Part shown: positions 8,617-17,980 of the stretch, in pieces
Position numbering within the stretch: position 1 is the stretch's first letter
Layout of the letters: each line of letters opens with the position of its first letter
From: Bacillus manliponensis
Lineage (GTDB): Bacteria; Bacillota; Bacilli; Bacillales; Bacillaceae_G
DNA: 64,000 nt
NCBI RefSeq assembly: GCF_000712595.1
Contig: NZ_JOTN01000003.1
Span: forward strand, 124,001-188,000
Reading direction: 5' to 3'
The notes under the pieces: generated by a model
What the model saw: only the letters and a program-made list of their open reading frames with translations
Told to the model about the DNA's origin: nothing
Database searches by the model: none
Program-made: the position numbers and the translations under genes

Positions 8617-9138
8617 ATGATGAATAGTCGGTTATTGTTTAGGATTACAATTTTATCCATTTTAGTTGTAGCAATTGGTTTTACACTATACCAAGGTGTT
8701 TTTAAAGACACAGAGAAAGCGCAAATTGGAAAAGAGGCACCGAATTTTGCTGTGACGGATTTGAATGGAAATGAAATTGAATTAAAAGACCTTAGAGGGA
8801 AAGGTGTATTCTTAAACTTTTGGGGAACATGGTGTAAGCCTTGTGAAAAAGAGATGCCATATATGAATGAATTATATCCCGAGTATAAAGAGAAAGGTGT
8901 AGAAATTTTAGCATTGGATGCGGATGAGACAGAGCTTGCAGTGAAAAACTTTGTGGCGCGCTATGATTTGAAATTTCCGGTTGCAATTGATAAAGGACAA
9001 GAAATTTTAAAAACATATAATGTAACACCGTTACCAACGTCTTTTTTAATTGATAAAGATGGGAAAATTGTAAAAAAGATTACAGGAACATTAACAAAAG
9101 AGCAACTTGAGGAGTATCTACAGCTCATTACACCGTAA
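8617..9138 (+). CDS. resA: Thiol-disulfide oxidoreductase ResA
   Basis: A membrane-anchored thioredoxin-like protein that reduces the haem-binding cysteines of apocytochrome c outside the membrane so that ResB/ResC can attach haem. One N-terminal membrane anchor (residues 8-27) is followed by a TlpA/AhpC-type thioredoxin fold with the active site WCKPC, Cys73 and Cys76. 173 residues, as usual for ResA. ATG 8617 or the adjacent ATG 8620 fits the AGAGAGGAGAGA site. It is first of resABC; resDE follow after a terminator. Confidence 0.94.
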   Translation: MMNSRLLFRITILSILVVAIGFTLYQGVFKDTEKAQIGKEAPNFAVTDLNGNEIELKDLRGKGVFLNFWGTWCKPCEKEMPYMNELYPEYKEKGVEILALDADETELAVKNFVARYDLKFPVAIDKGQEILKTYNVTPLPTSFLIDKDGKIVKKITGTLTKEQLEEYLQLITP

Positions 9139-9283
9139 AGTTTTTAGAGTGAAATAAAAATCGCTCTTGAAAATTCTGAGTATTTCGGTAAATTGAATTG
9201 TAGTACAAAAAAATAGAATTTATAATGAGTACTGTAAATGATAGATACATATTTTATGGAAAGTGTAGAAGGCGGTGAGCGAA

Positions 9284-10906
9284 TTGAAAGAAGTAAAATG
9301 TGAATGTGGACATATTAATCCAATTGGAACCATCTTTTGTGAAGCTTGCGGAAAGCCGTTTGAAGAAGGAAAAGAGACTACATTACTAGATATGAGATAT
9401 GAAGGAAGTGCACGCCGTTCTTTAACGCATACGAGAACATTTATTGATAAAATTTGGAGTTTCTTTTCTTCAGTGAAGGTGGGCGTGTGGCTTATTGTAA
9501 TTACGTTAGTGGCATCAGGAATTGGAACGATTTTCCCGCAAGAAATGTATATTCCACCAAATGTTACACCAGCTGAATATTATGAGGAACAATACGGATT
9601 TTTAGGACAAGTATATTACCAACTAGGGTTTAATAATTTATATAGTTCTTGGTGGTATATGATTTTAGTAGCATCTATCGGTGTTTCTCTCGTTATATGT
9701 AGTTTGGACCGCGTTGTTCCTTTATATAAAGCGCTTAATAAGCAAGGTGTGAAGAGGCATCCGAGCTTTTTAAAGAGGCAGCGCTTATATGGAGCGGTGG
9801 AAGCGAGTGAGGAAGAAATCGCACATATTGAGCAAAACTTAAAGAAAAAAAATTATAATGTGCGTATAGAAGATGGAAATGTGTTAGCTGAAAAAGGACG
9901 GTTTTCTAGATGGGGTCCTTATGTGAATCATGTTGGTCTTATTATCTTTTTATTTGGCACGATGCTCAGGTTTGTACCTGGTATGTACATAGATGAAGGA
10001 ATGTGGCTTCGTGACGGGGAGACGAAAGTGATTCCAGGAACGAATGGTCAATATTATTTGAAAAACGAAAAATTTGTAAAAGAAGTATATAACAAAGAAA
10101 AAGAAAAAGAAGTGTATGGTGAAGCGATTGATCGTGTAGGTAACAACATGCTTTCAAAAAACTATCAAACGAATGCAGTGTTATATAAAGTGGTTGGAGA
10201 ACGAGTACCAGGAAAAGAACCGAAGCTAGAGAAAGTAAAAGATTATAAAATTCGTGTAAATAAACCGCTTAAGTTTGAAAACTTTGCGTTGTATCAACTG
10301 AACTATAAAGAAGGTGAATTTCATACAATGTCCTTTCACTTGCAAAGAAAAGGAGATGGACAAAAATGGGGCCCAATTACAGTTGACTTAACAAATCCAC
10401 AACAATCGTACGATTTAGGAGACGGATATTCTCTGCAACTAGTAACTTACTTCCCAGATTTTTATTTTGATGAAAATGGGCAACCGAATACGAAATCGAA
10501 GTTTCCGAATAACCCAGCGTTTGTGTTTAAAATGTTTACACCTGAAACGCCAGATGGAGAAGTAAGTTTTGTTGGTATTCAGCAAAACATTGAACCTGAA
10601 GGTGATAATTTGTATAAGATGTCCTTTGCAGGTGTAGAAATGCGAAATGCAACAGGTATTACTGTGCGAAAGGATTTAACGCTTGAGATTATTGCGCTTG
10701 GCGGGATTATCTTTATGATTGGTGTTGTTCAAGGAATGTATTGGAATCATCGCCGTATTTGGATACAACGTGTAGGAGATGAGTGGTGGATTGCCGGACA
10801 TACAAATAAAAATTGGTTCGGTTTGAAAAAAGATATTGAAAAAGTATTAGAAGGAACAAGTATTCCACAACCGATCGACAAAGTAAATGAGAAAAAAATT
10901 AGCTAA
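9284..10906 (+). CDS. resB: Cytochrome c biogenesis protein ResB (Ccs1)
   Basis: With ResC it forms the system II cytochrome c synthase, which moves haem across the membrane and links it to apocytochrome c. It has an N-terminal zinc-ribbon-like CxCGHxNP...CEACG, then three closely spaced membrane segments (two near residues 55-145, the third near 210-235 with [10 protein letters not shown]). A large extracytoplasmic domain and a final membrane segment follow near residue 480. A GTG at 9275 is in frame, but AAGGCGGTGA (9269-9278) is placed for TTG 9284, giving 540 residues starting [10 protein letters not shown] as in B. subtilis. It is 14 bases from resC. Confidence 0.92.
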   Translation: MKEVKCECGHINPIGTIFCEACGKPFEEGKETTLLDMRYEGSARRSLTHTRTFIDKIWSFFSSVKVGVWLIVITLVASGIGTIFPQEMYIPPNVTPAEYYEEQYGFLGQVYYQLGFNNLYSSWWYMILVASIGVSLVICSLDRVVPLYKALNKQGVKRHPSFLKRQRLYGAVEASEEEIAHIEQNLKKKNYNVRIEDGNVLAEKGRFSRWGPYVNHVGLIIFLFGTMLRFVPGMYIDEGMWLRDGETKVIPGTNGQYYLKNEKFVKEVYNKEKEKEVYGEAIDRVGNNMLSKNYQTNAVLYKVVGERVPGKEPKLEKVKDYKIRVNKPLKFENFALYQLNYKEGEFHTMSFHLQRKGDGQKWGPITVDLTNPQQSYDLGDGYSLQLVTYFPDFYFDENGQPNTKSKFPNNPAFVFKMFTPETPDGEVSFVGIQQNIEPEGDNLYKMSFAGVEMRNATGITVRKDLTLEIIALGGIIFMIGVVQGMYWNHRRIWIQRVGDEWWIAGHTNKNWFGLKKDIEKVLEGTSIPQPIDKVNEKKIS

Positions 10907-10920
10907 GGTGGGGAGAAACT

Positions 10921-12078
10921 ATGGCAGAACTAAGCGGGAATTTTTTATTTGCTGCGTTCATTCTTTATTTAATTGGGACTCTCTTTTTTGGAGGAGCAAT
11001 TAAAGAGAAAGGGCAAAAATGGGCAAATATCGGGATTGGTATTACAATTTTAGGATTTCTGTCACAATTGGTGTATTTTGTATTAAGATGGATTGCATCA
11101 GGTCACGCGCCAGTTAGTAATTTCTTTGAGTTTGGTACGTTCTTCGGAATGATGATTGTTGGTGCTTTTATTATGATTTATTTTATGTACCGAGTAAGCA
11201 TACTAGGATTGTTCGCATTACCAGTTGCTTTACTACTTATTGCTTATGCAAGTATGTTTCCAAGAGAAATTACGCCATTAATTCCATCGCTTAATAGTTA
11301 TTGGTTACATATTCACGTAACGACAGCTGCCGCGGGACAAGCTATTTTAGGAATTAGCTTTGTTGCAGGTGTGATTTACTTACTAAAAAATGTTGATCAA
11401 TCTGTAAGGAGTAAGCGAACGTTTTGGCTTGAAGTAGTATTATATGCTCTTGTATGTACAGTTGGATTTATCGGGATAACAACAGCCTTTTCTAGCACAA
11501 AGTATGAAGCGAAGTTTGAGTGGATAAATAAAGAAGGACAACAAGCAGAGCAAGTATATCATTTGCCAGCGCTTGTTGGGCCAAATGAAGGGAAGTTAAT
11601 TACAACAAATAAATTAGAGCCGTTTGTTGAAATGCCAGCAATTATTAATGCTGCGAAGTTAAACACTGTTATTTGGTCAGTGTTTGTTGGGACAATTCTT
11701 TATATTGTACTAAGGCTTATTTTACGAAAGCGAGTTTCGGCAGCTCTTCAGCCGGTTGTAAAGAAGGCTAACAGTGATCTTCTTGATGAGATTTGTTATC
11801 GTTCTGTTGCGATTGGATTTCCTGTCTTTACGTTAGGTGCACTTATTTTTGCGATGATTTGGGCACAAATTGCATGGACTCGTTTTTGGGGATGGGATCC
11901 AAAAGAAGTATGGGCGCTTATTACGTGGCTCTTTTATGCAGCATTTCTACATTTACGCTTATCAAAAGGATGGCACGGTGAAAAGTCAGCTTGGCTTGCA
12001 GTAATCGGATTTGCGATTATTATGTTTAACTTTATTGTAGTAAATCTAGTAATTGCAGGTTTACATTCATATGCATAA
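10921..12078 (+). CDS. resC: Cytochrome c biogenesis protein ResC (CcsA)
   Basis: Haem-handling partner of ResB in system II cytochrome c maturation. A polytopic membrane protein of 385 residues with the diagnostic WWD-type motif WGWDPKEVW near residue 322, followed by a conserved histidine pattern (LHLRLSKGW). ATG 10921 follows AAGGTGGGGAG. It ends resABC, with a terminator 8 bases after the stop. The products serve QcrC, the c-type haem protein encoded at 56461. Confidence 0.93.
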   Translation: MAELSGNFLFAAFILYLIGTLFFGGAIKEKGQKWANIGIGITILGFLSQLVYFVLRWIASGHAPVSNFFEFGTFFGMMIVGAFIMIYFMYRVSILGLFALPVALLLIAYASMFPREITPLIPSLNSYWLHIHVTTAAAGQAILGISFVAGVIYLLKNVDQSVRSKRTFWLEVVLYALVCTVGFIGITTAFSSTKYEAKFEWINKEGQQAEQVYHLPALVGPNEGKLITTNKLEPFVEMPAIINAAKLNTVIWSVFVGTILYIVLRLILRKRVSAALQPVVKKANSDLLDEICYRSVAIGFPVFTLGALIFAMIWAQIAWTRFWGWDPKEVWALITWLFYAAFLHLRLSKGWHGEKSAWLAVIGFAIIMFNFIVVNLVIAGLHSYA

Positions 12079-12085
12079 TGCAAGG

Positions 12086-12125
12086 TAAAATAGGAAAGTA
12101 ATTTCACTTTCCTATTTTATTTTTG
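12086..12125 (+). terminator. Terminator after resC
   Basis: TAAAATAGGAAAGT (12086-12099) pairs with ACTTTCCTATTTTA (12106-12119), followed by TTTTTG. The rest of the gap to resD (12126-12408) has a second weak inverted repeat (ATTTTGTCA/TGACAAAAT), a TATAAT near 12221 and an ORF relic described separately. Confidence 0.8.
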
Positions 12126-12271
12126 TCAATTTCTTTTCTTTTTTGAGAAAAGCGTGACAAAATAGAAGGTGATTTTGTAAAATGATGTCGAGAATGAGCT
12201 GGATTGTTCAAAAAATATACATATAATTGGAAAAAAAGAGAACAAATTTAAGTATTCTTGTGAAATAATAG

Positions 12272-12367
12272 AAGGGTACTTTTGCTTTTTATTATTTATA
12301 TGTAATTGAACTAACAGCTCAGAAGCAAGAATACGAGAAAATTCAGCAAGATATGATGGAAAGGTAG
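12272..12367 (+). pseudogene. Possible relic of a small coding region before resD
   Basis: Between stops, the frame reads as a short hydrophobic stretch followed by a coiled-coil-like tail (ELTAQKQEYEKIQQDMMER), a composition that looks coding. It has no ATG, GTG or TTG start in frame. I do not recognise it, and chance is possible. Confidence 0.2.
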
Positions 12368-12408
12368 GTGTAAAACCGTTGTGGCTTATGAGAGCACAGC
12401 GGCTTGTA

Positions 12409-13125
12409 ATGGAACAAACACTGAAAATTTTAGTTGTAGATGATGAAGAACGTATTCGTCGTTTATTGAAAATGTATTTAGAAAGAGAACAATATATAAT
12501 TGATGAAGCTGATAATGGGGATATTGCGTTAGAAAAAGCACTGCAAAATGATTATGATTTAATTCTGTTAGATATTATGATGCCTGGTAAAGATGGAATT
12601 GAAGTATGTAAAGGGATTCGTGAGAAAAAAGCGACACCGATTATTATGTTGACAGCTAAAGGCGAAGAAGTAAACCGCGTTCAAGGGTTCGAAGTAGGTT
12701 CTGATGATTATATTGTGAAACCGTTTAGTCCACGTGAAGTGGTTTTACGTGTAAAAGCTGTATTACGTCGCTCTGCAACAACAACATTTTTCGCACAAGA
12801 TACAACATCAAAAGATGTTATCGTTTTTCCACATTTAACGATTGATAATGATGCACACAGGGTGACAGCAGACGGACAAGAAGTTGGCTTAACACCAAAA
12901 GAATATGAATTATTACTATTTTTAGCGAAAGCTCCAGATAAAGTGTTCGATCGTGAACAATTGTTAAAAGAAGTATGGCAGTATGAATTCTTTGGAGATT
13001 TACGCACAGTTGATACACATGTGAAGCGTCTTCGTGAAAAGTTAAGTAAAAAGTCAGCAAATGCGGCAAAAATGATTGTAACTGTATGGGGTGTTGGATA
13101 TAAATTTGAGGTTGTGAACGATTGA
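12409..13125 (+). CDS. resD: Two-component response regulator ResD
   Basis: OmpR/PhoB-type regulator for aerobic and anaerobic respiration genes. The receiver domain (residues 5-120) has phospho-acceptor Asp55 (LILLDIMMPG) and the conserved Lys near 105. A winged-helix DNA-binding domain follows (about 140-235, VDTHVKRLREKL). 238 residues from ATG 12409, matching the family (B. subtilis 240). However, the only good ribosome site, AAGGTAGGTG at 12361-12370, is spaced for an in-frame TTG at 12379, which would add 10 residues; the true start is unresolved. Co-transcribed with resE, whose ATG overlaps the resD stop. Confidence 0.92.
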   Translation: MEQTLKILVVDDEERIRRLLKMYLEREQYIIDEADNGDIALEKALQNDYDLILLDIMMPGKDGIEVCKGIREKKATPIIMLTAKGEEVNRVQGFEVGSDDYIVKPFSPREVVLRVKAVLRRSATTTFFAQDTTSKDVIVFPHLTIDNDAHRVTADGQEVGLTPKEYELLLFLAKAPDKVFDREQLLKEVWQYEFFGDLRTVDTHVKRLREKLSKKSANAAKMIVTVWGVGYKFEVVND

Positions 13126-14897
13126 TGCTTTGGAAAAGTGTTGTTGGAAAGTTATGGATGACAATTTTACTTCTCGTCTCCTTCGTGCTAGGGTTTGTTG
13201 CGATTTTACTTTCTCAGTTTTTTGATACGTATTATGTAAAAATGGGAGAAACAAGACTTACGACGGTTGCAACAAGTGTCTCAGAATTAATTGAAGAAGG
13301 CACAGATGAACATACGATTGAGAACATTGCTTATAAGTTCGTCGATCCCTTATCTCGTATTATCGTTGTAAAAGGAAATGGTCAAGTATCAGCTTCACCA
13401 GAACAAGAAGGACTAGTAACTTTAACGTTAGCCGATATAAAAAAAGATGAAGAATTGGCATCTGTATTGACAGACAAACAAGTAGTAAAAAAAATGAAGA
13501 CGATGCCTGATGGAGACACGAAACGAAATCCTGAAAATGATATTATGATTGTTGGTATTCCGCTTAGTGGATCAGAAGAGGGAGCAGTGTTTGTATATCA
13601 GTCGTTACAAGTACCAAAACAAGGTATGGAAGAGGCGACAGATTTTATCTTTTTATCAGCAGGAATTGCAATTATTTTAACAACCGTATTTGCCTTCTTT
13701 TTATCTACAAGAATTACAGCGCCTCTTCGTAAAATGCGTGAGGTTGCTTTCGAATTGGCTCGCGGTAAATTTGATGCAAAAGCCCCAATGGTTTCACAAG
13801 ATGAAATTGGAGAATTAGCAACAGCTTTCAACCAAATGGGTAAGCAATTGAAATTTAATATTAATGCACTTCAGCAAGAAAAGGAGCAACTTTCTAGTAT
13901 TTTAAGTAGCATGGCTGATGGTGTTATTACGTTAAATCAAGAAGGGGAAGTTGTTGTTATAAATCCACCTGCTGAACACTTTTTACAAGTATGGCATGAG
14001 GAAAAAGAACAAGAATTTAGCGGTAATTTACCATTTGAGCTTGTGAAGTTATTCCATCTTGTTGTAGAAAGTGAACAAGAGCAAGTTATCGAAATTAATT
14101 TGCAAAAAGGAAATTACGTTGTATTGATGACACCTCTTTATAATCAAACGAAAATTCGTGGTGCTGTTGCAGTACTGCGCGATATGACCGAAGAGCGTCG
14201 TCTTGAAAAAATGAGAAAAGACTTTATTGCAAACGTATCCCATGAATTACGGACACCAATGGTCATGCTGCAAGGGTATAGTGAAGCAATTTTAGATGAT
14301 ATCGTACAAACGAAGGAAGAAGTAAATGAATTTGTTCAAATTATTTATGATGAATCACTTCGGTTAGGAAGGCTTGTCAATGAATTGTTAGATCTGGCAC
14401 GAATGGAAAGTGGTCGTGTTGAGCTGCATATGTCAGATGTAGAAGTCATTCCGTTTATTGAAAAGATTTCTCGTAAGTTCCAAGGGATTGCAAAGGAAAA
14501 AGAAGTCCAATTATGTGTTGAATTTCGGAGTGAGGTAACACAGCATGTATTTGATCAAGATCGAATAGAGCAAGTGTTAACAAATTTAATTGATAACGCA
14601 ATTCGTCATACCGGTGTTGATGGAAATGTCATGTTAATTATTGAGGAAAGAAATGACGGAATCGTATTTGAAGTACAAGATTCAGGTTCTGGTATTCCAG
14701 AAGAGGACATTCCATTTTTATTTGAACGCTTTTATAAAGCTGATAAAGCTCGTACACGTGGAAAAGCAGGCGGTACAGGGCTTGGATTAGCGATTGCGAA
14801 AAATATTGTACAAGGACATGATGGGAAAATCACAGTATCCAGTGTCGTTGGTGAAGGGACAACTTTCTCTGTGTATTTGCCAGAAAAGGTATTATAA
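13125..14897 (+). CDS. resE: Sensor histidine kinase ResE
   Basis: Membrane sensor that phosphorylates ResD. It has a membrane segment at about 10-32, an extracytoplasmic sensing domain of about 140 residues, a second membrane segment near 175-195, HAMP, and a PAS domain (about 255-360). The HisKA box has phospho-acceptor His373 (ANVSHELRTP), followed by an HATPase_c domain with DNAIRH, DSGSGIP and GGTGLGLAI. 590 residues. The ATG at 13125 shares its A with the resD TGA (TGATG), indicating translational coupling. No sigX/rsiX follow, unlike in B. subtilis. Confidence 0.95.
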   Translation: MLWKSVVGKLWMTILLLVSFVLGFVAILLSQFFDTYYVKMGETRLTTVATSVSELIEEGTDEHTIENIAYKFVDPLSRIIVVKGNGQVSASPEQEGLVTLTLADIKKDEELASVLTDKQVVKKMKTMPDGDTKRNPENDIMIVGIPLSGSEEGAVFVYQSLQVPKQGMEEATDFIFLSAGIAIILTTVFAFFLSTRITAPLRKMREVAFELARGKFDAKAPMVSQDEIGELATAFNQMGKQLKFNINALQQEKEQLSSILSSMADGVITLNQEGEVVVINPPAEHFLQVWHEEKEQEFSGNLPFELVKLFHLVVESEQEQVIEINLQKGNYVVLMTPLYNQTKIRGAVAVLRDMTEERRLEKMRKDFIANVSHELRTPMVMLQGYSEAILDDIVQTKEEVNEFVQIIYDESLRLGRLVNELLDLARMESGRVELHMSDVEVIPFIEKISRKFQGIAKEKEVQLCVEFRSEVTQHVFDQDRIEQVLTNLIDNAIRHTGVDGNVMLIIEERNDGIVFEVQDSGSGIPEEDIPFLFERFYKADKARTRGKAGGTGLGLAIAKNIVQGHDGKITVSSVVGEGTTFSVYLPEKVL

Positions 14898-14913
14898 ACA
14901 AAAAGTTCAATTG

Positions 14914-14962
14914 GTAAGGGGTTCATCCCTGCTGATTGTTAACCTGTTAATGCAGGATAAAA
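14914..14962 (+). repeat. Degenerate end-only bcr1-like copy C
   Basis: GGTTCATCCCTGCTGATTGTTAACCTGTTAATGCAGGATAAA resembles short copy B (TTCATCCCTTTGATTGCCAGCCTGTTAATGTGGGATAAA). The left end is decayed. It lies directly after resE. Confidence 0.5.
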
Positions 14963-14982
14963 TATAAATTTACTAGTGAAAA

Positions 14983-15042
14983 GCTCTAACATTTTTGTTT
15001 GTATGGCCGGGTGGCCACTTACAACAAATGTTAGAGCCTTTT
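14983..15042 (+). terminator. Terminator after resDE
   Basis: GCTCTAACATTT (14983-14994) and AAATGTTAGAGC (15026-15037) form a 12-bp stem. The loop holds a second small stem, TGGCC-GGG-TGGCCA. CTTTTG follows. Confidence 0.7.
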
Positions 15043-15101
15043 GTATTTTAGGGTAGGGATGGTAGTATAAAGAAAGAATGTATAAGAAAGGAGATCAAGT
15101 A

Positions 15102-15674
15102 ATGAAATTGTACACAAAAACAGGCGATACAGGGCAAACAAGTGTTGTAGGTGGCCGAGTGAATAAAGATGATATAAGAGTAGAGGCTTATGGTACGATT
15201 GATGAAGCGAATTCTTTTATTGGTTACGCAATGACATTGTTACAAGACGAAACGTTTCAAGATATATATGAGGAGTTGGAAAGGATACAACATGAATTGT
15301 TTGACTGTGGAGGCGATTTGGCAATTGTAAAAGGGGATGCTTCTTATAAAGTAACAGCCGACATGATTTTGTTTTTGGAAGAACGGATTGATGTATATAC
15401 TGAAGAGGCTCCACCTTTACAACGTTTTATTCTCCCGGGAGGTAGTCAAGGAGCGGCAAGTATACATATGGCAAGAACAGTTGTGAGGAGAGCAGAACGA
15501 GCAGTTGTAGCGCTGCAAAACACGAATAACATAAATGTGTTTGTTTTACAATATATGAATAGATTATCAGATTATTTATTTGCAGTAGCTAGGATTATTA
15601 ATGTACGTTCTTATGTGAAAGATGTAGAGTATGAAAGAAGTGCGGCTGTCTTTCAGAATAAAAAAGAGCAGTGA
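15102..15674 (+). CDS. Cob(I)yrinic acid a,c-diamide / cobalamin adenosyltransferase, PduO type
   Basis: It adenosylates cob(I)alamin with ATP to make coenzyme B12. The N-terminal TKTGDTGQTSVVGG motif binds ATP; GTIDEANSFIGYA, RFILPGG and VVRRAERAVVAL are PduO family signatures. 190 residues, trimeric soluble family; B. subtilis YvqK is the counterpart. The frame opens at ATG 15078, but ATG 15102 has the ideal AAAGGAGATCA site. A single-gene unit; no other B12 genes are nearby. Confidence 0.93.
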   Translation: MKLYTKTGDTGQTSVVGGRVNKDDIRVEAYGTIDEANSFIGYAMTLLQDETFQDIYEELERIQHELFDCGGDLAIVKGDASYKVTADMILFLEERIDVYTEEAPPLQRFILPGGSQGAASIHMARTVVRRAERAVVALQNTNNINVFVLQYMNRLSDYLFAVARIINVRSYVKDVEYERSAAVFQNKKEQ

Positions 15675-15751
15675 GGAAGAAAGGGTATCCTTTCTTTTTT
15701 TTTGTATAATTTTCCAATCTGTGAACCACAATAGAGAAGGTGTAAGGGCTA

Positions 15752-15878
15752 TTTTATCCCGCTATTTGCGGTCCCACCTCAAAAATTGAGAGAATGCGAA
15801 GAAGTTTAGGTGGGAGATTAACAGTCGTCTTCGCTTTTGAAAAGCCCAATTGATTGGGTGGACTGAAGTTTCACTTTA
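15752..15878 (-). repeat. bcr1-like copy D, forming the leader of the M23 peptidase gene
   Basis: Read on the minus strand: GTGAAACTTCAG, a truncated first hairpin, CCAATTGGGCTTTT, AAAGCGAAGACGACTGTTAA, TCCCACCTAAACTTCTTCGC, and an end CCGCAAATAGCGGGATAAAA. It lacks the ACTCAGT hairpin. Its GAAGACGACTGTT stretch is shared with extended copies E and G. Its left end is 5 bases from the ribosome site of the next gene. Confidence 0.8.
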
Positions 15879-15894
15879 CAATGGAGGATTCATC

Positions 15895-16509
15895 ATGAGA
15901 CGTTTTGCATGTATATTGTTTTTTTTGTGTACTTATTTTATTGGAGAACCGTACGGTATTGCGGAAGAAAAACAGTGGAAATGGCCAGTGAATGGACGTA
16001 TTAGTGATTACTTTGGAACGAGAGATGGTAAGCATTATGGTATTGATATTGCTGCTGATGTTGGAACGCCAATTGCTTCTATTCAAGATGGTATTGTAAA
16101 AAAATCATATTTTTCAAATAGCTACGGCCATGTTGTGTTTATAAAGCATGGAAAATATGAAGCTGTGTACGCTCACATGAATAAGCGATATGTTCGAGAA
16201 GGAGAGCGAGTTAAAAAGGGGCATATTATTGGAGATGTTGGAAACACAGGCGAATCTTACGGGGCGCATTTGCATTTGGAGATTCATAAAGGACGTTGGA
16301 CATTGGCGAAAACGCATGCCATTAATCCATTGCTTGTAATGGAAGAACAGCGTCATGAAGTCGCATCTACATCTGTTTATATTGTACAAGCAGGTGATAC
16401 GTTGTATAGTGTTGCGAATCAGTTTGGAATGACAGTTCGTGAATTAAAAGTAAAAAATCACTTACAGCAAGATACTATATATCCATCACAAAAGTTATAT
16501 ATAAATTAA
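15895..16509 (+). CDS. Secreted M23 peptidase with C-terminal LysM domain
   Basis: A probable peptidoglycan endopeptidase. The signal peptide covers residues 1-23. The M23/LytM domain (27-145) has zinc ligands His47 and Asp51 (KHYGIDIAAD) and His127, with catalytic His94 and His125 (AHLHLEIH). A LysM domain (161-204, YIVQAGDTLYSVANQFG) binds glycan. 204 residues. The ATG at 15895 follows AATGGAGGA; the frame runs back to a TTG at 15850 inside the repeat, which I reject. The substrate bond is not predictable from sequence. It ends at a terminator shared with the convergent gene. Confidence 0.88.
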   Translation: MRRFACILFFLCTYFIGEPYGIAEEKQWKWPVNGRISDYFGTRDGKHYGIDIAADVGTPIASIQDGIVKKSYFSNSYGHVVFIKHGKYEAVYAHMNKRYVREGERVKKGHIIGDVGNTGESYGAHLHLEIHKGRWTLAKTHAINPLLVMEEQRHEVASTSVYIVQAGDTLYSVANQFGMTVRELKVKNHLQQDTIYPSQKLYIN

Positions 16510-16510
16510 A

Positions 16511-16546
16511 CGTAAAATGAGCTACGAATTGTAGCTCATTTTACGT
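16511..16546. terminator. Bidirectional terminator
   Basis: CGTAAAATGAGCTAC (16511-16525) pairs perfectly with GTAGCTCATTTTACG (16531-16545) between two convergent genes. Confidence 0.85.
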
Positions 16547-17230
16547 TTACCAAAAAATAAATACACATATAAATCCTGAAATAGCTAAATAGCTATAGTA
16601 ATAAAAAACTTTTTTTCTTGTTTTTTCTTCTGTTTTAAATAAGACAATTGTTGGTTCGATTAAACCGATCGTTAAACAGAGAAGACCAAGGAGCATACAG
16701 CCAAGTGAAAAAGAAAATAGTGCAATTTGTGCATTATGCGTAACAAGGAGTTTTAATATAAATGCAATGATTGCTGTATAACAGATGCTTCCGATGTACA
16801 TATTTAATGTAGTGTCTGAACGAAACCCGGGTAACTTCCTCCAAAATGGTCTAGAAACAATGTCTGTTTCTAAAGAGGTTTGTTCAGCAATAACTTGCTC
16901 CGCCTCTTTACCTTTTTGAAGTATAGAAATAATAAAGTTTTGATCTCCTTGAAATACAAATTGTGATTTTGTTAAATAATAATCAATTTTAACTTTTTTC
17001 CACTTTTTCCAAGCATGACGCTCGCATAATTTTAGTTTGCTTTCTGAATGTTTATCGTATTGGTAGATACTAATACCATCTGTGTCAAATGCCGCGTAGT
17101 ATGTGTTGTTTGAAAACTCCCCAAACACAACAGGGGCATAAAAAAGAAGTTCTTTTTTCAAATAAAAGTACTCTTTTCTAAGATTCTTTTTCATAATTTC
17201 TCGAATTGGTTGCTTTTTATCTTTCTTCAT
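16547..17230 (-). CDS. Unknown membrane protein
   Basis: Not recognised. 227 residues: a basic N-terminus (KKDKKQPIREIMKKNLRKEY), a soluble region of about 130 residues with several Tyr/Trp/Lys patches, then three or four hydrophobic segments from about residue 148 to the end. ATG 17230 has GGAGGAA 6 bases upstream; the frame continues to 17299 without a better start. It resembles a PH-like or sensor domain followed by a membrane bundle, but I cannot name a family. Convergent with the M23 gene; bcr1-like copy E lies upstream. Confidence 0.7.
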   Translation of the reverse strand: MKKDKKQPIREIMKKNLRKEYFYLKKELLFYAPVVFGEFSNNTYYAAFDTDGISIYQYDKHSESKLKLCERHAWKKWKKVKIDYYLTKSQFVFQGDQNFIISILQKGKEAEQVIAEQTSLETDIVSRPFWRKLPGFRSDTTLNMYIGSICYTAIIAFILKLLVTHNAQIALFSFSLGCMLLGLLCLTIGLIEPTIVLFKTEEKTRKKVFYYYSYLAISGFICVFIFW

Positions 17231-17440
17231 TGTAGTTCCTCCGCTATAAGAAAACATTTTGACCGAATTTTGAATGGACAATAAGTTTTTTATATTCAAG
17301 GGTCGCGAAATAGTTTTGCTTACTGTAACAATAACACATCATAACATTTTCATGGGAAAAAGACTACAAAATCTCACAAAAAAAGGAAGTGTATAGCAAT
17401 AGAATTTTTACTTGTTCTTGTCGCATTTTCAAGTTTTTTT

Positions 17441-17703
17441 CTGCTATTTGCGTGTTGTCATACTCCTGACTCAAAAATGAAGGGAATACGAAGAAGTTTA
17501 GGTGGGAGATAAACAGCCCGAATCTTAAGGGCTCGAGCCACAAGTTAATCCTTTCTGTGGCAAACTTCGCCACGCCAGGGCTTATCTTGTGCTTGTCGTG
17601 CTTGAACAGTCGTCTTCGCTTTTACATGTAAAAGCCCAATTGGTCGGGCTGACACTCAGTGGGGGATGAAGAAAACCCCTACTGAGTGAAGTTTCACTTT
17701 ATT
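17441..17703 (-). repeat. Extended bcr1-like copy E (about 260 bp)
   Basis: On the minus strand it has the full left end (TAAAGTGAAACTTCACTCAG), the ACTCAGTAGGGG/CCCCCACTGAGTG hairpin and GCCCGACCAATTGGGC. An extra module of about 110 bp follows (AAGCGAAGACGACTGTTCAA ... GTGGCGAAGTTTGCCACAG ... ATTCGGGCTG). The TCCCACCTAAACTTCTTCGT stem comes next, then a decayed right end CGCAAATAGCAG. The module is shared with copy G. Confidence 0.8.
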
Positions 17704-17733
17704 GAAAGTTGTAATTCTTAATAAGCTTTTTTA

Positions 17734-17762
17734 TTCACATCTCTTTTTCGTTAGTGTATAAT
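17734..17762 (+). promoter_or_regulatory. ribU: Sigma-A promoter of the ribU leader
   Basis: TTCACA (17734-17739), a 17-base spacer and TATAAT (17757-17762) lie just ahead of the FMN riboswitch. Confidence 0.7.
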
Positions 17763-17784
17763 GGGGAGGAAAATAGAATATCGG

Positions 17785-17923
17785 TCTATCTTCGGGGCAG
17801 GGTGAAAATCCCGACCGGCGGTGATGAACAAGCAAATATTTTTCGTTCTAAGCCCGCGAGCCGTTAAGGCAGGATTTGGTGTGATTCCAAAGCCGACAGT
17901 ACAGTCTGGATGGGAGAAGATGG
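17785..17923 (+). promoter_or_regulatory. FMN riboswitch (RFN element)
   Basis: It contains the conserved RFN blocks in order: ATCTTCGGGGCAGGGTGAAA, TCCCGACCGGCGGTGAT, AGCCCGCGAGCC, CAGGATTTGGTGTGATTCC, AAAGCCGACAGT, AGTCTGGATGGGAGAAGATG. The closing P1 stem pairs TATCTTC (17787-17793) with GAAGATG (17916-17922). FMN binding is expected to reduce expression of the downstream riboflavin transporter. Confidence 0.96.
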
Positions 17924-17980
17924 AGGTTGAAACGTTCAAAAAAGATACTATCTTGAACGTTTGTTTGTGATGCCTATGAA

